Assembly: GCA_013398175.1 (NCBI GenBank)
Contig: VZRZ01006844.1
Coordinates: 276,332-340,331 of the forward strand
Reading direction: 5' to 3'
DNA length: 64,000 nt
Source of the DNA: Climacteris rufus
Lineage: Eukaryota > Chordata > Aves > Passeriformes > Climacteridae
Shown here: positions 51,601-61,105 of the stretch, in pieces
Layout: each line of letters starts with the position of its first letter
How positions within the stretch are numbered: the first letter of the stretch is position 1
The notes under the pieces: generated by a model
Databases searched by the model: none
Told to the model about the DNA's origin: nothing
What the model saw: the letters and a program-made list of their open reading frames with translations, nothing else
Translations under genes and position numbers: made by a program

Positions 51601-51938
51601 AATTACCTGCTGAAAAAACACTCTCTCGTTTCTTTTGTATTGATGGGAACAAATTGTGAATTTAGTATAAAGGATAGTTTTAGTGGCCCTCGGAAACCTC
51701 AGCAGGCATCTCCACCAGCTGAATAATATTTTCAAAAGGCAGCTCATTATTTAACTCTAATCTCACTTTAAATGCTAGCACGAAAGTCGAGCAATGTATT
51801 TATTTTGTATTTCAGATCGGACCTGGTCGCTTGGTAACTGTGGAAAGTACACCTCGTCACTTGGGGGCAGGGCCACTGGCTGCTGCAGGCCTTGCTCCTA
51901 CAAAGTCCTCTCTTTGCAAAAACGATCAAAAGAGATAG
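24617..51938 (+). CDS. CFAP69: CFAP69, cilia- and flagella-associated protein (gene span; N-terminus in gap)
   Basis: Twenty-two exons from 24878 to 51938 splice in consistent phase into 892 codons including stop. With an exon 1 of roughly 40 codons this approaches the ~940-residue mammalian length. The order and sequence of blocks follow human CFAP69 (C7orf63): VDLDHVIKLL, YKIQMAEVGGLAETLV, ENCRLMMKAQAASRLC, GNSFHGTGGRGNKLAQMHYS, LVEFCDNPKTTLH, FENLPGLSAKDFV and RLVTVESTPRHLG. Known roles are in the sperm-flagellum midpiece axoneme and in olfactory cilia; the body is armadillo-like helical repeats with a charged, coiled-coil-prone C-terminal part. The C-terminus is shorter than in human by about 16 residues. 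The gene lies on the same strand as STEAP2, as in other vertebrates. Introns range from 84 bases (36286-36369) to more than 2 kb. Confidence 0.95.
24878..24961 (+). CDS. CFAP69: CFAP69 exon 2
   Basis: Acceptor TTTTTCAG ends at 24877 and donor GTAAGT begins at 24962; phase 0 both ends. It encodes DTQVRSVDLDHVIKLLKGSG and ends STSNPDNS. About six residues are extra relative to human, and the 3' end lies in a 21-bp tandem duplication. An alternative acceptor at 24886 (ACACAG) would drop three codons. Confidence 0.8.
24943..24984 (+). repeat. 21-bp tandem duplication across the CFAP69 exon 2 donor
   Basis: Units 24943-24963 and 24964-24984 match at 18 of 21 positions. The exon 2 donor GTAAGT (24962-24967) straddles the junction between them. 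Confidence 0.85.
26330..26392 (+). CDS. CFAP69: CFAP69 exon 3
   Basis: Encodes DLEKEQLKTLKKLVKHFETG plus L in phase 0. Acceptor ATGAAG ends at 26329 and donor GTATCC, a weaker site, starts at 26393. The human counterpart is LEEKQLKFVKKLVQ. Confidence 0.85.
27451..27560 (+). CDS. CFAP69: CFAP69 exon 4
   Basis: Encodes PLKAIAQISKILNLCAEKT through ELIKLFG. Acceptor TAAAAG ends at 27450; donor GTAAGT starts at 27561. Leaves two bases for the next codon. Confidence 0.92.
29514..29590 (+). CDS. CFAP69: CFAP69 exon 5
   Basis: Encodes LPFQKKKSSDEGSYSFEVSQ and SIAQLG. Acceptor TTTTGCAG ends at 29513; donor GTGAGT starts at 29591. Confidence 0.92.
31010..31108 (+). CDS. CFAP69: CFAP69 exon 6
   Basis: Encodes YLMRVPSSQVKIQICKCVVS and FYNMELPGKLLL. 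Acceptor TCTGACAG ends at 31009; donor GTAAAG starts at 31109. Symmetric exon of 99 bases. Confidence 0.93.
32894..33043 (+). CDS. CFAP69: CFAP69 exon 7
   Basis: Encodes YQPTSANYKIQMAEVGGLAE and ends KLWVLKALQHLSTSG. Acceptor TGTGCAG ends at 32893; donor GTTAGT starts at 33044. Confidence 0.94.
33168..33345 (+). CDS. CFAP69: CFAP69 exon 8
   Basis: Encodes ENCRLMMKAQAASRLCLYLN, then DPSGQLVFRSSDILWNLLEN. Acceptor ATTTCAG ends at 33167; donor GTAAGT starts at 33346. The intron before it is only 124 bases. Confidence 0.95.
34077..34200 (+). CDS. CFAP69: CFAP69 exon 9
   Basis: Encodes ALKEVFVDLLMHGFRHSDRQ and LRNDLLVIATLLAENPAAPM. Acceptor TTCAAG ends at 34076; donor GTAAGT starts at 34201. Ends in phase 0. 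Confidence 0.95.
36237..36285 (+). CDS. CFAP69: CFAP69 exon 10 (49-bp microexon-sized)
   Basis: Encodes ESGFAKLLIVLATCTE, matching human ECGFTKDLILFATFNE. Acceptor CTATTAG ends at 36236; donor GTAAGA starts at 36286. Confidence 0.92.
36370..36491 (+). CDS. CFAP69: CFAP69 exon 11
   Basis: Encodes KLPNPLLKSFKLTYSYEDFE and MKKLLFNAIGVLSKDPSAAQ. Acceptor TTCATAG ends at 36369; donor GTAAGT starts at 36492. The intron before it is 84 bases, the shortest in the gene. Confidence 0.95.
36968..37184 (+). CDS. CFAP69: CFAP69 exon 12
   Basis: Encodes LLSENDVMPALLYYVKLNQK, WSAAQYEELQLHAIAVLASV and VFLEWCVGQ. Acceptor TCTGCAG ends at 36967; donor GTCAGT starts at 37185, a weaker form. The open frame reads on into the intron. 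Confidence 0.94.
37962..38003. other. Assembly gap (42 N) after a T run
   Basis: Gap in CFAP69 intron 12 directly after 16 consecutive Ts (37946-37961), 62 bases before exon 13. The homopolymer is a likely cause. Confidence 0.99.
38066..38230 (+). CDS. CFAP69: CFAP69 exon 13
   Basis: Encodes PVFGQGNSFHGTGGRGNKLA, the glycine-rich block conserved in the family, then DQGAISQLLG. Acceptor CTCCACAG ends at 38065; donor GTAAAG starts at 38231. Confidence 0.95.
39483..39601 (+). CDS. CFAP69: CFAP69 exon 14
   Basis: Encodes ILKYAVNKSKEKEDAILLEI and QADILFILSALCENDLHRK. Acceptor TTTACAG ends at 39482; donor GTATGT starts at 39602. Confidence 0.95.
40030..40148 (+). CDS. CFAP69: CFAP69 exon 15
   Basis: Encodes ELFRYEGIDILIPFMKMEPK and SGLGHNFLLFSALDCLW. 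Acceptor TCAACAG ends at 40029; donor GTTAGT starts at 40149. Confidence 0.95.
41175..41256 (+). CDS. CFAP69: CFAP69 exon 16
   Basis: Encodes SCIIGCDIAEDYFIERQGIF and LLLDLLA. Acceptor GTTTAAG ends at 41174; donor GTAGGT starts at 41257. Ends in phase 0. Confidence 0.93.
41813..42090 (-). mobile_element. CR1 LINE 3' fragment in CFAP69 intron 16
   Basis: The + strand reads AGAATCACAGAACCATGGAA, GGTTGGAAGGGACCTTAAAG and CAAAGCCCCATCCAACC, the reverse complement of a CR1 3' end. On - the ORF2 tail decays as GFKLKEGRFRSCLRKKFLEA. A small internal insertion or duplication of CCCATCCA is visible near 41930-41950. The 5' limit is approximate. Confidence 0.88.
42490..42682 (+). CDS. CFAP69: CFAP69 exon 17
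   Basis: Encodes LKEKKLCNIILGILVEFCDN, then QTAANLLIQLWRQEELDLGV. Acceptor TGACCAAG ends at 42489 after a T-rich tract; donor GTAAGT starts at 42683. Confidence 0.94.
43213..43350 (+). CDS. CFAP69: CFAP69 exon 18
   Basis: Encodes IKRPIATSFQKQQKVIPVPA, NCPSFAIMEISESIRAKVYS and LFCKL. Acceptor CAATAG ends at 43212; donor GTAAGA starts at 43351. Symmetric phase 1 exon. Confidence 0.94.
   Translation, partial: TLRDLLLPASRNSKRSFPCLPTVPALPSWKFQRAYGQKFIHYFAS
45182..45256 (+). CDS. CFAP69: Candidate optional CFAP69 exon (18a), 75 bp
   Basis: Between exons 18 and 19 a 75-base segment is flanked by acceptor TTTTTTAACAG and donor GTAAAG. It enters and leaves in phase 1, so its inclusion adds 25 codons without disturbing the frame. 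The sequence reads (E)IKPLPQKCRILVCQVIERMT and EPFI, which looks like ordinary helical protein. As I recall the mammalian protein, exon 18 joins exon 19 directly. The open frame continues past the donor to TGA at 45337-45339, so an alternative C-terminal exon is also possible. No transcript evidence is available here. Confidence 0.45.
45456..45532 (+). CDS. CFAP69: CFAP69 exon 19
   Basis: Encodes FENLPGLSAKDFVTLAIIQH and YIDFK. Acceptor CTTTTAG ends at 45455; donor GTGAGT starts at 45533. Its 5' phase fits exon 18 or the candidate exon 18a. Confidence 0.94.
46565..46759 (+). CDS. CFAP69: CFAP69 exon 20
   Basis: Encodes VGEVWSEICAELKEEFRPVT, then a Glu/Lys/Gln-rich stretch ending QEIQEEEKTYKE that is likely coiled coil. 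Acceptor CACACAG ends at 46564; donor GTAAGA starts at 46760. Confidence 0.94.
47770..47856 (+). CDS. CFAP69: CFAP69 exon 21
   Basis: Encodes IQATRTQREMVNKSWENFLT and RTSNFEALK. Acceptor ATTACAG ends at 47769; donor GTAAGA starts at 47857. Confidence 0.95.
47931..47969 (+). repeat. 19-bp tandem duplication in CFAP69 intron 21
   Basis: CTTCATGAATTATGAGGAT occurs at 47931-47949 and again immediately at 47950-47968. Exact short duplication, intronic. Confidence 0.85.
48500..49130 (+). mobile_element. Decayed CR1 LINE fragment with internal deletion
   Basis: Old + strand CR1 sequence in CFAP69 intron 21. AACTACAGACTCGTTAG to ACCAAGGACAAATCATGCCT (48524-48640) matches the reverse-transcriptase region. 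The section from about 48985 (GGAAGTGTTCAAGGCCAGGT) to CTATGACTGAG near 49120-49131 matches the 3' end. The RT part between is largely missing. Frames are destroyed. Confidence 0.8.
49131..49460 (+). mobile_element. Second decayed CR1 fragment abutting the first
   Basis: Starts right after the preceding CR1 3' end and resembles an interior CR1 section: GTGAAGTCCTTCACCTGGG near 49247 and GGCAGCAGTGTGCTCTTGTG near 49356 correspond to consecutive RT-domain blocks in the same orientation. It is heavily mutated, and the end near 49460 is approximate. The open frames here (49121-49641) are not genes. Confidence 0.65.
49652..49756 (+). CDS. CFAP69: CFAP69 exon 22
   Basis: Encodes KAKRLQETAIETSRSKAKIQ and NKPDHSTDIENLHTT. 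Acceptor TCTTCAG ends at 49651; donor GTAAGT starts at 49757. Confidence 0.94.
51816..51938 (+). CDS. CFAP69: CFAP69 terminal exon 23
   Basis: Encodes IGPGRLVTVESTPRHLGAGP, then a diverged tail ending SLCKNDQKR and TAG at 51936-51938. Acceptor TATTTCAG ends at 51815. The VTVESTP block is the conserved C-terminal signature; what follows is shorter than in mammals. Confidence 0.92.
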   Translation: MGPGRLVTVESTPRHLGAGPLAAAGLAPTKSSLCKNDQKR

Positions 51939-52160
51939 AACAGTCAAGACTTGGACTCTGTCAAGAAAAAATCAGTACCTGTAGAATAAATGCTGTTCCA
52001 AACAGTGCTACATTAATGTATAGTTACCTATATGTAGATACAAGGTAAAATCTGTTTGTAATGCTTTGATAAATTGCTTAGAACATCTTAAGGGTAAAAT
52101 TGTGTTTTCCCTTAATATAATATGGGGATGGTTTATTAATAAAGTCCCCTGTACTTTAGT
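51939..52160 (+). other. CFAP69: CFAP69 3' UTR
   Basis: Short non-coding tail after the stop, ending shortly after the AATAAA hexamer at 52138-52143. The downstream end is inferred. Confidence 0.55.
52138..52143 (+). terminator. CFAP69: CFAP69 polyadenylation signal AATAAA
   Basis: First canonical AATAAA downstream of the CFAP69 stop, 200 bases beyond it, followed within about 30 bases by GT-rich sequence (GTACAGTATGGTAC). Confidence 0.6.
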
Positions 52161-55100
52161 ATGGTACAGTATGGTACAAAGGTATGTTAGTCTAACAAAT
52201 TCGTGTGCTAATATCCACCCTGAGTAGGTTCACTGTTTCCATTTCCATCTCTTGCTGACACATTCCATAAATTGCAGTTTAAGTATCTTATCAAACAGGG
52301 TGATAAATCTTCACATAAAGACATTCAGTTCTTCATTTTCCTGGATATCATACCTACATGGTTTTTGTCTATGTCCAGTTTGTTTCTTGAATTGCCACCT
52401 TTAGCATCAGGATTTCTGACATCACAGGTTTCATCTAAACACTCACTAGGAAGCTTGTTTGTGCCAACAGTTTCTCCAAGCCTGTTGGAAAGACATGCTG
52501 AAATGTCCTGCTCCATTTGATTTGCTCAGAGCTCTTTAACTGATCTTACTAATCTAATTAATTCTTGGGCTAGTATTCATATTGTCTCCAAGAAGAACTC
52601 AGCCTAGCATCTCTAGAATACCAACACAAACTGGTGAGCAGTAGACCTTTATCTGGATGACTCAGTTTCTGAGCTATTTTCTTCTTTCTTAATTTGGGCA
52701 ATGCCAGAATTTGCTATATTACAGTAGACCAAGAGTCCCTGAGGCTCTTCATTTTAAAACCTGTTGCCATCCAGTGCTATGGCATAAATTTCTGTGACAT
52801 TGCAAGCTTTTATGCTGTGACACACAAACTGGCACATAGTCTGTCGTTTTTGCCTGTAAGCAACTTCTTGACAAAAACGCAAACTTTCACTTTTTTTAAC
52901 TGCCAGCTTGAAAAAAGGAAATAAATTTGAGCTACATATATTCCAATTCCCTTTTTTTACTCCATGAAAGAGGGATGGGATAGGTAGGTGTGTGTAAATG
53001 TGTCATAAAAATATGTTTGTCCCTATAACAAGACATAGCAGCAGTGGCATTAAAAATAAAGGCAAATACTTTTGTTTCAAAATTGTCTACTTAAATCTAT
53101 AAAAAAGAAAAACCCTAAGAAAATAATGAAATAAAATAAAGCATCCATATGAAAAATGGTACCTTAAATTTATAAAAGTCTCTGCATGTGTATTTTCCAA
53201 AGATCAGAAGGATTTTATTATGAGTGAGTCTGTTAAACCTTTGTGGATTAAGAAAGTCATCTAATACTTAAAGCTAGAGAAATTAAACTGAGGTATGCTA
53301 ATTTAATTTAATTTCTTTTTTTTTATGCTGACCCTTTGTTGACTGATGATTTTTAACTATAATCTAGTTTTGTTATGACTTTTTCCCAAAATTAACTGTA
53401 TATAGTTTGTTTTATTAAACTAGTCTCTATGTGTATTTCTTGCCTGCCTACAAGTAGGGTTAGCTAAGGTATATAGAGATTCTGCAGCTGAAGTCCTCTG
53501 TGTCAAGTAAAGTCTTGCTCAACTGTTAATGTTTATATTTCTCTGGCAGCTCTGCAGCAGTTCTGCTGCTTTATTACTGGTTTAGACAATGTATGCTCTG
53601 TTGTCTTTTAACAATTAAAACCAAACAAGAAATACTTTACTAGGAGAACAAAGACTGACATTTAGAGGGTTTTTTACACGCTTGCACATATGTGCATGTA
53701 TGAGTGACTCGTTACTACTAGCAGCAAGGCAAAGGCCCATTAAAAAAAATGTAGAGGACTTATATATAAGTCCATCCAATTTCTGAGCAAAGGCTACAGC
53801 AATAGAGCGTAGCTAAGGTATGGATAAAGAACTTTGATATATGAATCAGTTTTCCTTATGCAAAAACTTTAAATCAGGCACAAAGTGAGCCCCATGGCAT
53901 TTCTCCCACTGTATTGTTCTGCTACAGACACCCTGACTGCAAATAAGGAGCTGCAAATGCTCTTGTTAATTGATCATTAATGTTAATAATGACTGGAGAA
54001 AGAAGGGGACAGAATTTCCCCAAATACTTACATTTATACTTCATAAATGCATACTGACACGAGGCTGCCAGCAGCACAAACAGCATTGCATTTTCCCAGC
54101 CAGCCATGGACCATCATCTGGCTGTCTCAGGGGGCACATGGCACCCAAGAAACTGGGCTTGCTGTCCCTGCTGTAACCCAGGGATTGCAAGAGAGGGAGT
54201 ACTGGTGGAAGAAAAGATCATCCCATTCACTGTTAATCCCTCATGTCGACATCCCATGGAAAGCTGTGGCTTTCCATGGCTTTCAGAGACGTTCACCACA
54301 GTATGGCCACCTGGAATTTCTTTTGCTGCTGCTGCTTATGATGCTGTGTTCCTGTGTTTCACAATCACCTGCCCCTTTGGCAGAAACCACAGGGTGACCA
54401 CAGCAAGTGATTGTCCAAACATTCTGGAGCCAATTATGGTAGATGCTAAGCACTTTTGTGTCCTGTACAAAACTAATTAAAACAAAGACTTACTGTCTGA
54501 AGAAGGATGAAGCTTTTAAAATGACACAGGATACCTTCCTCTGGCATTCAATTAAATGACCGCTCAGAGAGGAAACAATCCCTTTAAAATGTTACTATAC
54601 TTTGACACTGCATGATAAATGTAGGTGAACAGGGGGAATTTGTTTATGTGATTTATGAGTTAACACATTTGTTGCAAATGGAATACAGCTTTACAAACTG
54701 GATATTGCTGGGGCAGGTTAGATGATGGCTTTCAAACAACTGCTCATTATAATGTATCAATTCCTGAAACTGCTGTGTTAGGGTGTGTAATAATTCCATT
54801 TGCTCAAAAGGTGTGTTTAAAATATTATTTGTAGCAGGTACTTAAAGTGATGTTCATAGGTAAGAAAAAAGTCTCACTAGTTTTGTACCCTCTCCAGAAT
54901 ACTGTTGCAGGCATATTTTAGAAGATGGAGTTCAATATTGTGTTTACCTAAATGAACATTTACAAATCTAGAAGACTTGTTGGATATTTTACAAACTATA
55001 TATAAGCTAGGCATTATGTGGGATGGATTTCTTGTTACTTACAAAAGTTTATATGCTGTTACAGCATAAATACTGTTTCCTAAAATAATTAAAACCACCT

Positions 55101-56470
55101 GGAATCTCATAAAAGGCTAGAACACCAGGAACTGAACAACCTGCATTACCCAAGGACTAAAGCAGAAACAGTCAGCATTCTCAGGTTTTTTGTGCTCAGA
55201 AGAACTGGATTAACTAGGTAGTTGATCTCCCTGAATTGTTTTATCCTTGCTCAATGGTTTTTCCTGAGAGGAGTAGTCGGGTCAGTCTGTCCCTCTTTTG
55301 AACCACTGGGTCTCTTCTCAGCTGTGATGTTGCCTGCAATGACAGGAATGGGACTGCATCACCTTCTTTGCAGTCTCGTGTTAAGCACTGTTCTTTCATG
55401 TAATGTAGTAGGGGTTTTTCAAATAACATGTTAATAGACAAAAAAATTACTGCTATTCAGATATTGCTGCTTAGAAAAATACTTCCATTAATTCATAGCT
55501 TAGACCAAGCAGTGATAAAATACAAAGTTTAGACTAAAATACTAAGTTTAGACATTACAATGAGCATAATACTTCCCTTTACCTTAATGTCACACCTTCT
55601 TTTTGGTTTTTTGCAATTCTTAAAGTGAATAGGATGTGCAAGTCAATGTATGAAACACATTTGTTTACATTTTCTCCATTGCATAATGTATAAAAATATA
55701 TTTGCTTTCCATCAAAATCAACTTTTAAAAAGAAAATTATTGGAAAAGACAAGACTACAAAAATACAACACATCCAGACTTAAAAGCTCACATGGGAGAA
55801 CAAAGGTGTTGACTCAAAACACAAAATTCACACATGCAGTGAGGAAAAGGTTGGTAGAATGCAAGACAGGAGAGCAAAAGTGACAATATGGGGGTTCAGG
55901 TACCTATCAGCTTAGGAGTGATTAAGTTCTTTATACAAAGAAAATAAAAAAAAAAATGAGGCCTGCCAAAGGATTTGTCCAAGCATCTACAATATATGCT
56001 GTGCTTCTGTGCTCCTTCATTTTGATGCTGCCTTGTTTAGGTACCTACATTTTCTCCCCTTTTGGCCTAAAATGGATTGGTGAAAGCAGACCCTGCAAGA
56101 TTATGAAAGAAAGGTAGTTATTGTCCAAGCAGTATGTTAGGAATGCTAGGATTAAATAATCTCCATGTTCATTCTGAAAACCTAAATCATCTGAGTGGGT
56201 ACATCAGAAAAAAGTCTATTGCTGAGGAGGAAGGGGGACAACAGATCCAGGACTGGTCAGTAAGATGTAAAGTCACCTTCATTATCTCAGTTCACACTCA
56301 TCCCATCCCAGTGACCAGAATCTGCCACTGTTCAGTGATTCACAATGACCGTGAGATCACATTATGTGTCAGCAGTTTTAGCAGGAAGAACAGGGCTCAA
56401 ACTGTCAGGGATTTGAGCTGCCCTTCTCACAGAGTAATGATTCCCCAAAGCCGAGACTGAAGTCCGAATA
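52160..56470. other. Intergenic sequence between CFAP69 and FAM237B
   Basis: Non-coding, AT-rich. The open frames at 54047-54480, 52272-52520 and 55222-55441 carry no recognisable domain. No CR1 or LTR was recognised. The two genes converge on this interval. Confidence 0.5.
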
Positions 56471-56497
56471 CCAGGAATCTTTTGGTACTGTAATTAT

Positions 56498-56503
56498 TTT
56501 ATT
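56498..56503 (-). terminator. FAM237B: FAM237B polyadenylation signal (AATAAA on - strand)
   Basis: TTTATT on the + strand lies about 270 bases downstream of the FAM237B stop in the direction of transcription. It is the best nearby hexamer; use is inferred. Confidence 0.4.
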
Positions 56504-56771
56504 AATGTATTGTCATTTATATGCACACAGTGACAAACAGAGAATGCAGCATCCATTGCCACACCCTCCCCACATCCATACCCAGCATTTTTTACACTTT
56601 GTTAAATATAGAAATGCAGTACCCTAGCTGCTAGTGTCTCATGTATTGTGGAAGTAGCTACCATTGAAAGATGCAAATACTTCTGACAAATAGAGACAGA
56701 AAACTGGAAATTACTATATTGAGTTGTCTAAACAATCAAGGATGAGGATGGAGCATTGGTTTAATTTAATG

Positions 56772-57191
<420 letters not shown>

Positions 57192-57199
57192 CTGAAAAG

Positions 57200-59150
57200 A
57201 AATGTACAAAATCACAGTGATTCTGACATTATGTACTTCATTCTCACACAACTTTCAAGGGTACCCCAAGAGATGATTTATATGTATACATATACATACA
57301 TATTTTTTTCAAACCATGGAATAAATACCAGTCAATAAGCCCTAATATTGGAAGTTAGGTTTGCACCTGGAAATTGTTAATGCCATTTAGAACATGAAAA
57401 CTTGAAGCAGCAAGTTTGAAGTGACCATAGTCTATGTCAGAACTGCTCCTTGAGACCAAGTCGTCTTCCCTTAAACTCCCATGCTTGGATTGTCAGTAAA
57501 ATCAGGTTAATAGCAGGTGCTTAAAGAGTCCTAGCTGTATGCTATTTTAAATTACTGCCAACAAGTAACAGTTACAAACAGACAGTCTTTATGGAAAGTC
57601 CAACTCAGAAAGGTGGTCATGAAGGAATGGTAAACCAGACCATACACTCTGTTGGGTGAGCACAGGCATCTTATGGACTTATTCAGTAGCTCTTGCAAGA
57701 CTGGGAAAAGGCAAATTCCTTTCTGGCTTATATTAGAAAATTAAGTAAGCTTTTCTCATTGTTTGGTATTATTTTGGCATTATTATTTCCAGCATATATG
57801 CAAAACTGTTTGGAGAATTGGAGATGGAAAGAGCAATAGCACAGGGTGCATAATGAGAACTTCAAATGCTACAGAATATCTATTCTTTACTACACATGCA
57901 TTCCCCCTGGGAAAAATGCACTCTTCCTATGATGTGTATTCCATATCCTTGAAGCAGATTTAGACAGAAACTAAAACACTTGGTAAGTTTATTATCAGTC
58001 CTTCCCATCAAGATAGAGTGCAGTGGAACAGGAGAATAAACATAAAGAGGAAACCAATCAAACAAAGAAACAAAAAAGACAGGCATAGGAAGAAGTCTGA
58101 AGAAAAAGAAGACAGTCAAATCTCTCAAATAGTGCCCCTTATTTTGGTATCCCTAATCAATCTATGTCAAGTAGTTGGTGCCATGCTTATTCCCACAGCT
58201 GCCAATTCAGAATGTGAAATACAATTACAAAATGGTGTGAGGTTTTGTACAGAAAAAAGAGGCAACATTTTGGATAACTATGCAAATTTTGCTGGGAATT
58301 TGGCCAGAATTGCAAGTGTGCTCTCCCACTCAGAATATCTCTGGGCACTGTCAATATGAAAAGTTAGTCTATGAGGTCTTCAAAGTGCTAACACTGTCCT
58401 TTCTACAACTCCTAGTGATGCACTTAAGGAGAGAATAATCCATATATAATAAACATTTTTGTGAAATGTCTATAAGAATACAGAGTTGAGGTGACACCAC
58501 AGAGTTCACAGTCATACCAAACTGGGTCAGGAACCAGTTTGAAATAGGCCTTTTTGCTGTGACCTCAGGATCCTGAAATGATTTTTAGTTTGAATGTATA
58601 ATTACACTGCTGCAGCCACCTGAGGTCCCTAGTCATGTATTCCTTTACTTCAGCTTGAAAACCCAAGGAACTGAGACAGACAGACACCCTCCAGCCCAGC
58701 TCCTTCCTAAAACCTCCCAGGCCAGCTACATTTCAGCAGGCAGCAGGACTACCTGCCTCAGCATCCCAAGACTTTATCAATATGCCTTAAATTTTCTCTT
58801 CCTTGGGCTTGCGGAAAACTGGTTCCAGCAAACAAGTAGGGATGGAAATGCTTCTCTTCTCACTTCCACTTCACTAGGCACCAGCATTCAGAGAAGGACA
58901 CACTGGCAGTTTACTACAAAGTAGGAAAACGGCAGCCAGAAAGCCTCCAACATTTTGAGTTGTTTTGATTTCATATTTTAATCCAGCTAAAAACTGAAAT
59001 GCTAAAGGTCCATTTGAATACCACAAACAGGATCAGAGACCACAACAAACCTCAAAGAGACTTTGAGCCAGTAACTCCCACTATTCAGTACAAGAGAGAT
59101 GGATTTCACAAAGGCAATAACTAAAGAGCCACAGCAGAAGTTATACTTAC
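57200..59150 (-). other. FAM237B: Probable FAM237B 5' UTR intron, nothing else recognised
   Basis: About 2 kb of AT-rich sequence between the acceptor at 57192 and the donor at 59150. A purine-pyrimidine alternating ATGTATACATATACATACAT stretch is near 57281-57302. Open frames 57763-58359 have no recognised motif. Confidence 0.4.
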
Positions 59151-59310
59151 AGTGTTTCTGTGAGGAGAGGAAAAACAGTAGCCTTGAAAGACAGAAGCCA
59201 GCCGCTCGGAGAAAAAGAAATTCATGAGACGGCTGCAAGTGCCTGGCAGCTGCTGGATGCTCCGAGGATGCCGAGGTTACAGAGCACAGGGATGATTCTG
59301 CCACTGGCAA
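59151..59310 (-). other. FAM237B: Candidate FAM237B non-coding exon 1
   Basis: On the - strand a perfect donor ACT/GTAAGT lies at 59151/59150, at the downstream edge of a GC-richer segment (59220-59510). It would pair with the acceptor at 57192 to give a 2-kb 5' UTR intron. The start of the exon cannot be fixed; the 59310 limit is only indicative. Inference from splice signals and composition. Confidence 0.35.
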
Positions 59311-59510
59311 AGCAGCAGCTGAACTCAGGTCGGTGGAAGGGTGGAGGCAGCTGTGACTGTGACAGCCCCACCTCTTTCTGCAGCAGCACCGAGTGTCAGC
59401 CCAGGCTGGGCTGGGGCCTCACCTGCAGGGACTGCCCTCGGGGTGGCTGTGCCTTGGGTGAGCACAGAGCGGGGCGGAGGGCTGGCAGAGGGGCAAAACA
59501 CAACGGATAG
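59220..59510 (-). promoter_or_regulatory. FAM237B: GC-richer candidate promoter of FAM237B
   Basis: Local rise in G+C within AT-rich surroundings, upstream of the candidate exon 1. CpG density is modest. No TATA box or named site was identified. It could instead be an unrelated GC-rich patch. Confidence 0.3.
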
Positions 59511-59519
59511 CAAATCTTT

Positions 59520-61059
59520 CTCCTAATCAGTAACATGAACACTCTCATCCAATAAAATCCCATTTCATAAACCTAGGTTTCCATCCATGTTCCTGTTTGC
59601 CCACCAGAACATGCAGGGACAATGTTCCAAGTAATGAAAAAGAACAAATATGTAGTAAAATTTGGCCTGTTAGGGTCTCACAACATGCTTTGGTGCAGTT
59701 CAACATGACAGAAACAGTCAGCTCTTCAAAGTGGAAATGTAGTAATTTCTCTCTAAAAACCAATTTATACAGTACTTAAGCACAAATACAAATCTGCTCT
59801 GAAATGACAGTGTTCACAATAATTAGGTATCCTCTGGAAGCCTTTTCAGCTAGGCTATGTCAACCCTCTTTCAAAATCTTGCTTCAAAAAGTAAGCCATG
59901 TCTGAACCTACACAACTATATAGAAGAAAATATCTGGAAGGACTGCAATACAGTTAGTTTATCTCTGAACTTGTATCATTGAAAGGAGCTAAAGCTCTAT
60001 TACATGTAATTATTCCTTGAAATTCTAAGGCAGTGTTCTTAACAGATTAAAGCATCAGGAAGGCTTTACAAGGAATCTACGTTTAAAGAGAGCTCCTTCA
60101 TATCACTAATAAAAAATAGTTCAGTAAGTTCTCAAGTTAAGAACATTTTCCCTTTTTGTTTGTTTTATGCACTGTTGAATTTATTACAGTTGTCAATCTC
60201 ACAGTGAAACAGCCAAAATTTCAAAGGCATTTAAAGGCATGTAGAGAAGTGGCAAGTTTCACAACTGCTTGGCCATGGCATCAATCCCTTCTTCTCATTC
60301 CATTCCCACTTAAAACATACAGGTGTAGTAGCACAGGATACTGCTGCAAACACAGTGATTTCATTCTATTCCAACAGCCACTGAAGGCAGCCTTTGATCA
60401 TATTTCTTCAACCTACAGATTTATTTTTATTACTCTTCTCTTGCTTTTCCTAATCTAGTTAATTCCACTGTTTTTAATCTTAAACCACGGTATTTGCAGA
60501 ACACAACTATAGAAATAAAACTGCTAAGGAATATATTTTTCTGGGGAAAATCCTTTCGAATAAAAATACCACTTTTTAAAATGCCACCTTGTCAACAATG
60601 TTCTCTTAGGAATCTATCTATGTGAAAATTCATTGATAATATCTAAAAAAATCACCTTCCCAAGTGAAAAAGGTTCTGAAGGCTGATTTTCATATTTTAT
60701 TTTCCTTTCTGATGTTATGCATTTTGTCAGTCATGCACTGGAGGATCATCACCTGTGGCAGAATGCCCCCCAGAACAAGGATGAACTCATGAATTTAAGT
60801 TGACAGACATCAAAATTATTGGCAACTAATAATCCTGTGGAATGTTACATTAAGTTTGTAGGATGGAAGCATCATGAAGACAGACACTGATCATGTTTAT
60901 TAAATAAGACAGAAATTTTACTATTTCACAACAAGAAAGGTCAAGGAAAGTCAATAAAAACTGATCTGTGACCACCTTTGTAAAATCTAACATACTTGAA
61001 AGCTACATAAAATCTTGGGCTGAAGGGGAAAGTCCTTAAACCTATCCATGTACTTTGGA

Positions 61060-61105
<46 letters not shown>

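Noticed and set aside
54047..54480. Overlapping frames of 116 and 124 codons downstream of CFAP69
   Set aside because: No recognised motif, no start context or splice partners; two overlapping frames of similar length suggest chance.
58018..58359. 113-codon + strand frame opposite the FAM237B intron
   Set aside because: Lysine-rich start of low complexity; no homology recognised and no promoter-like sequence.
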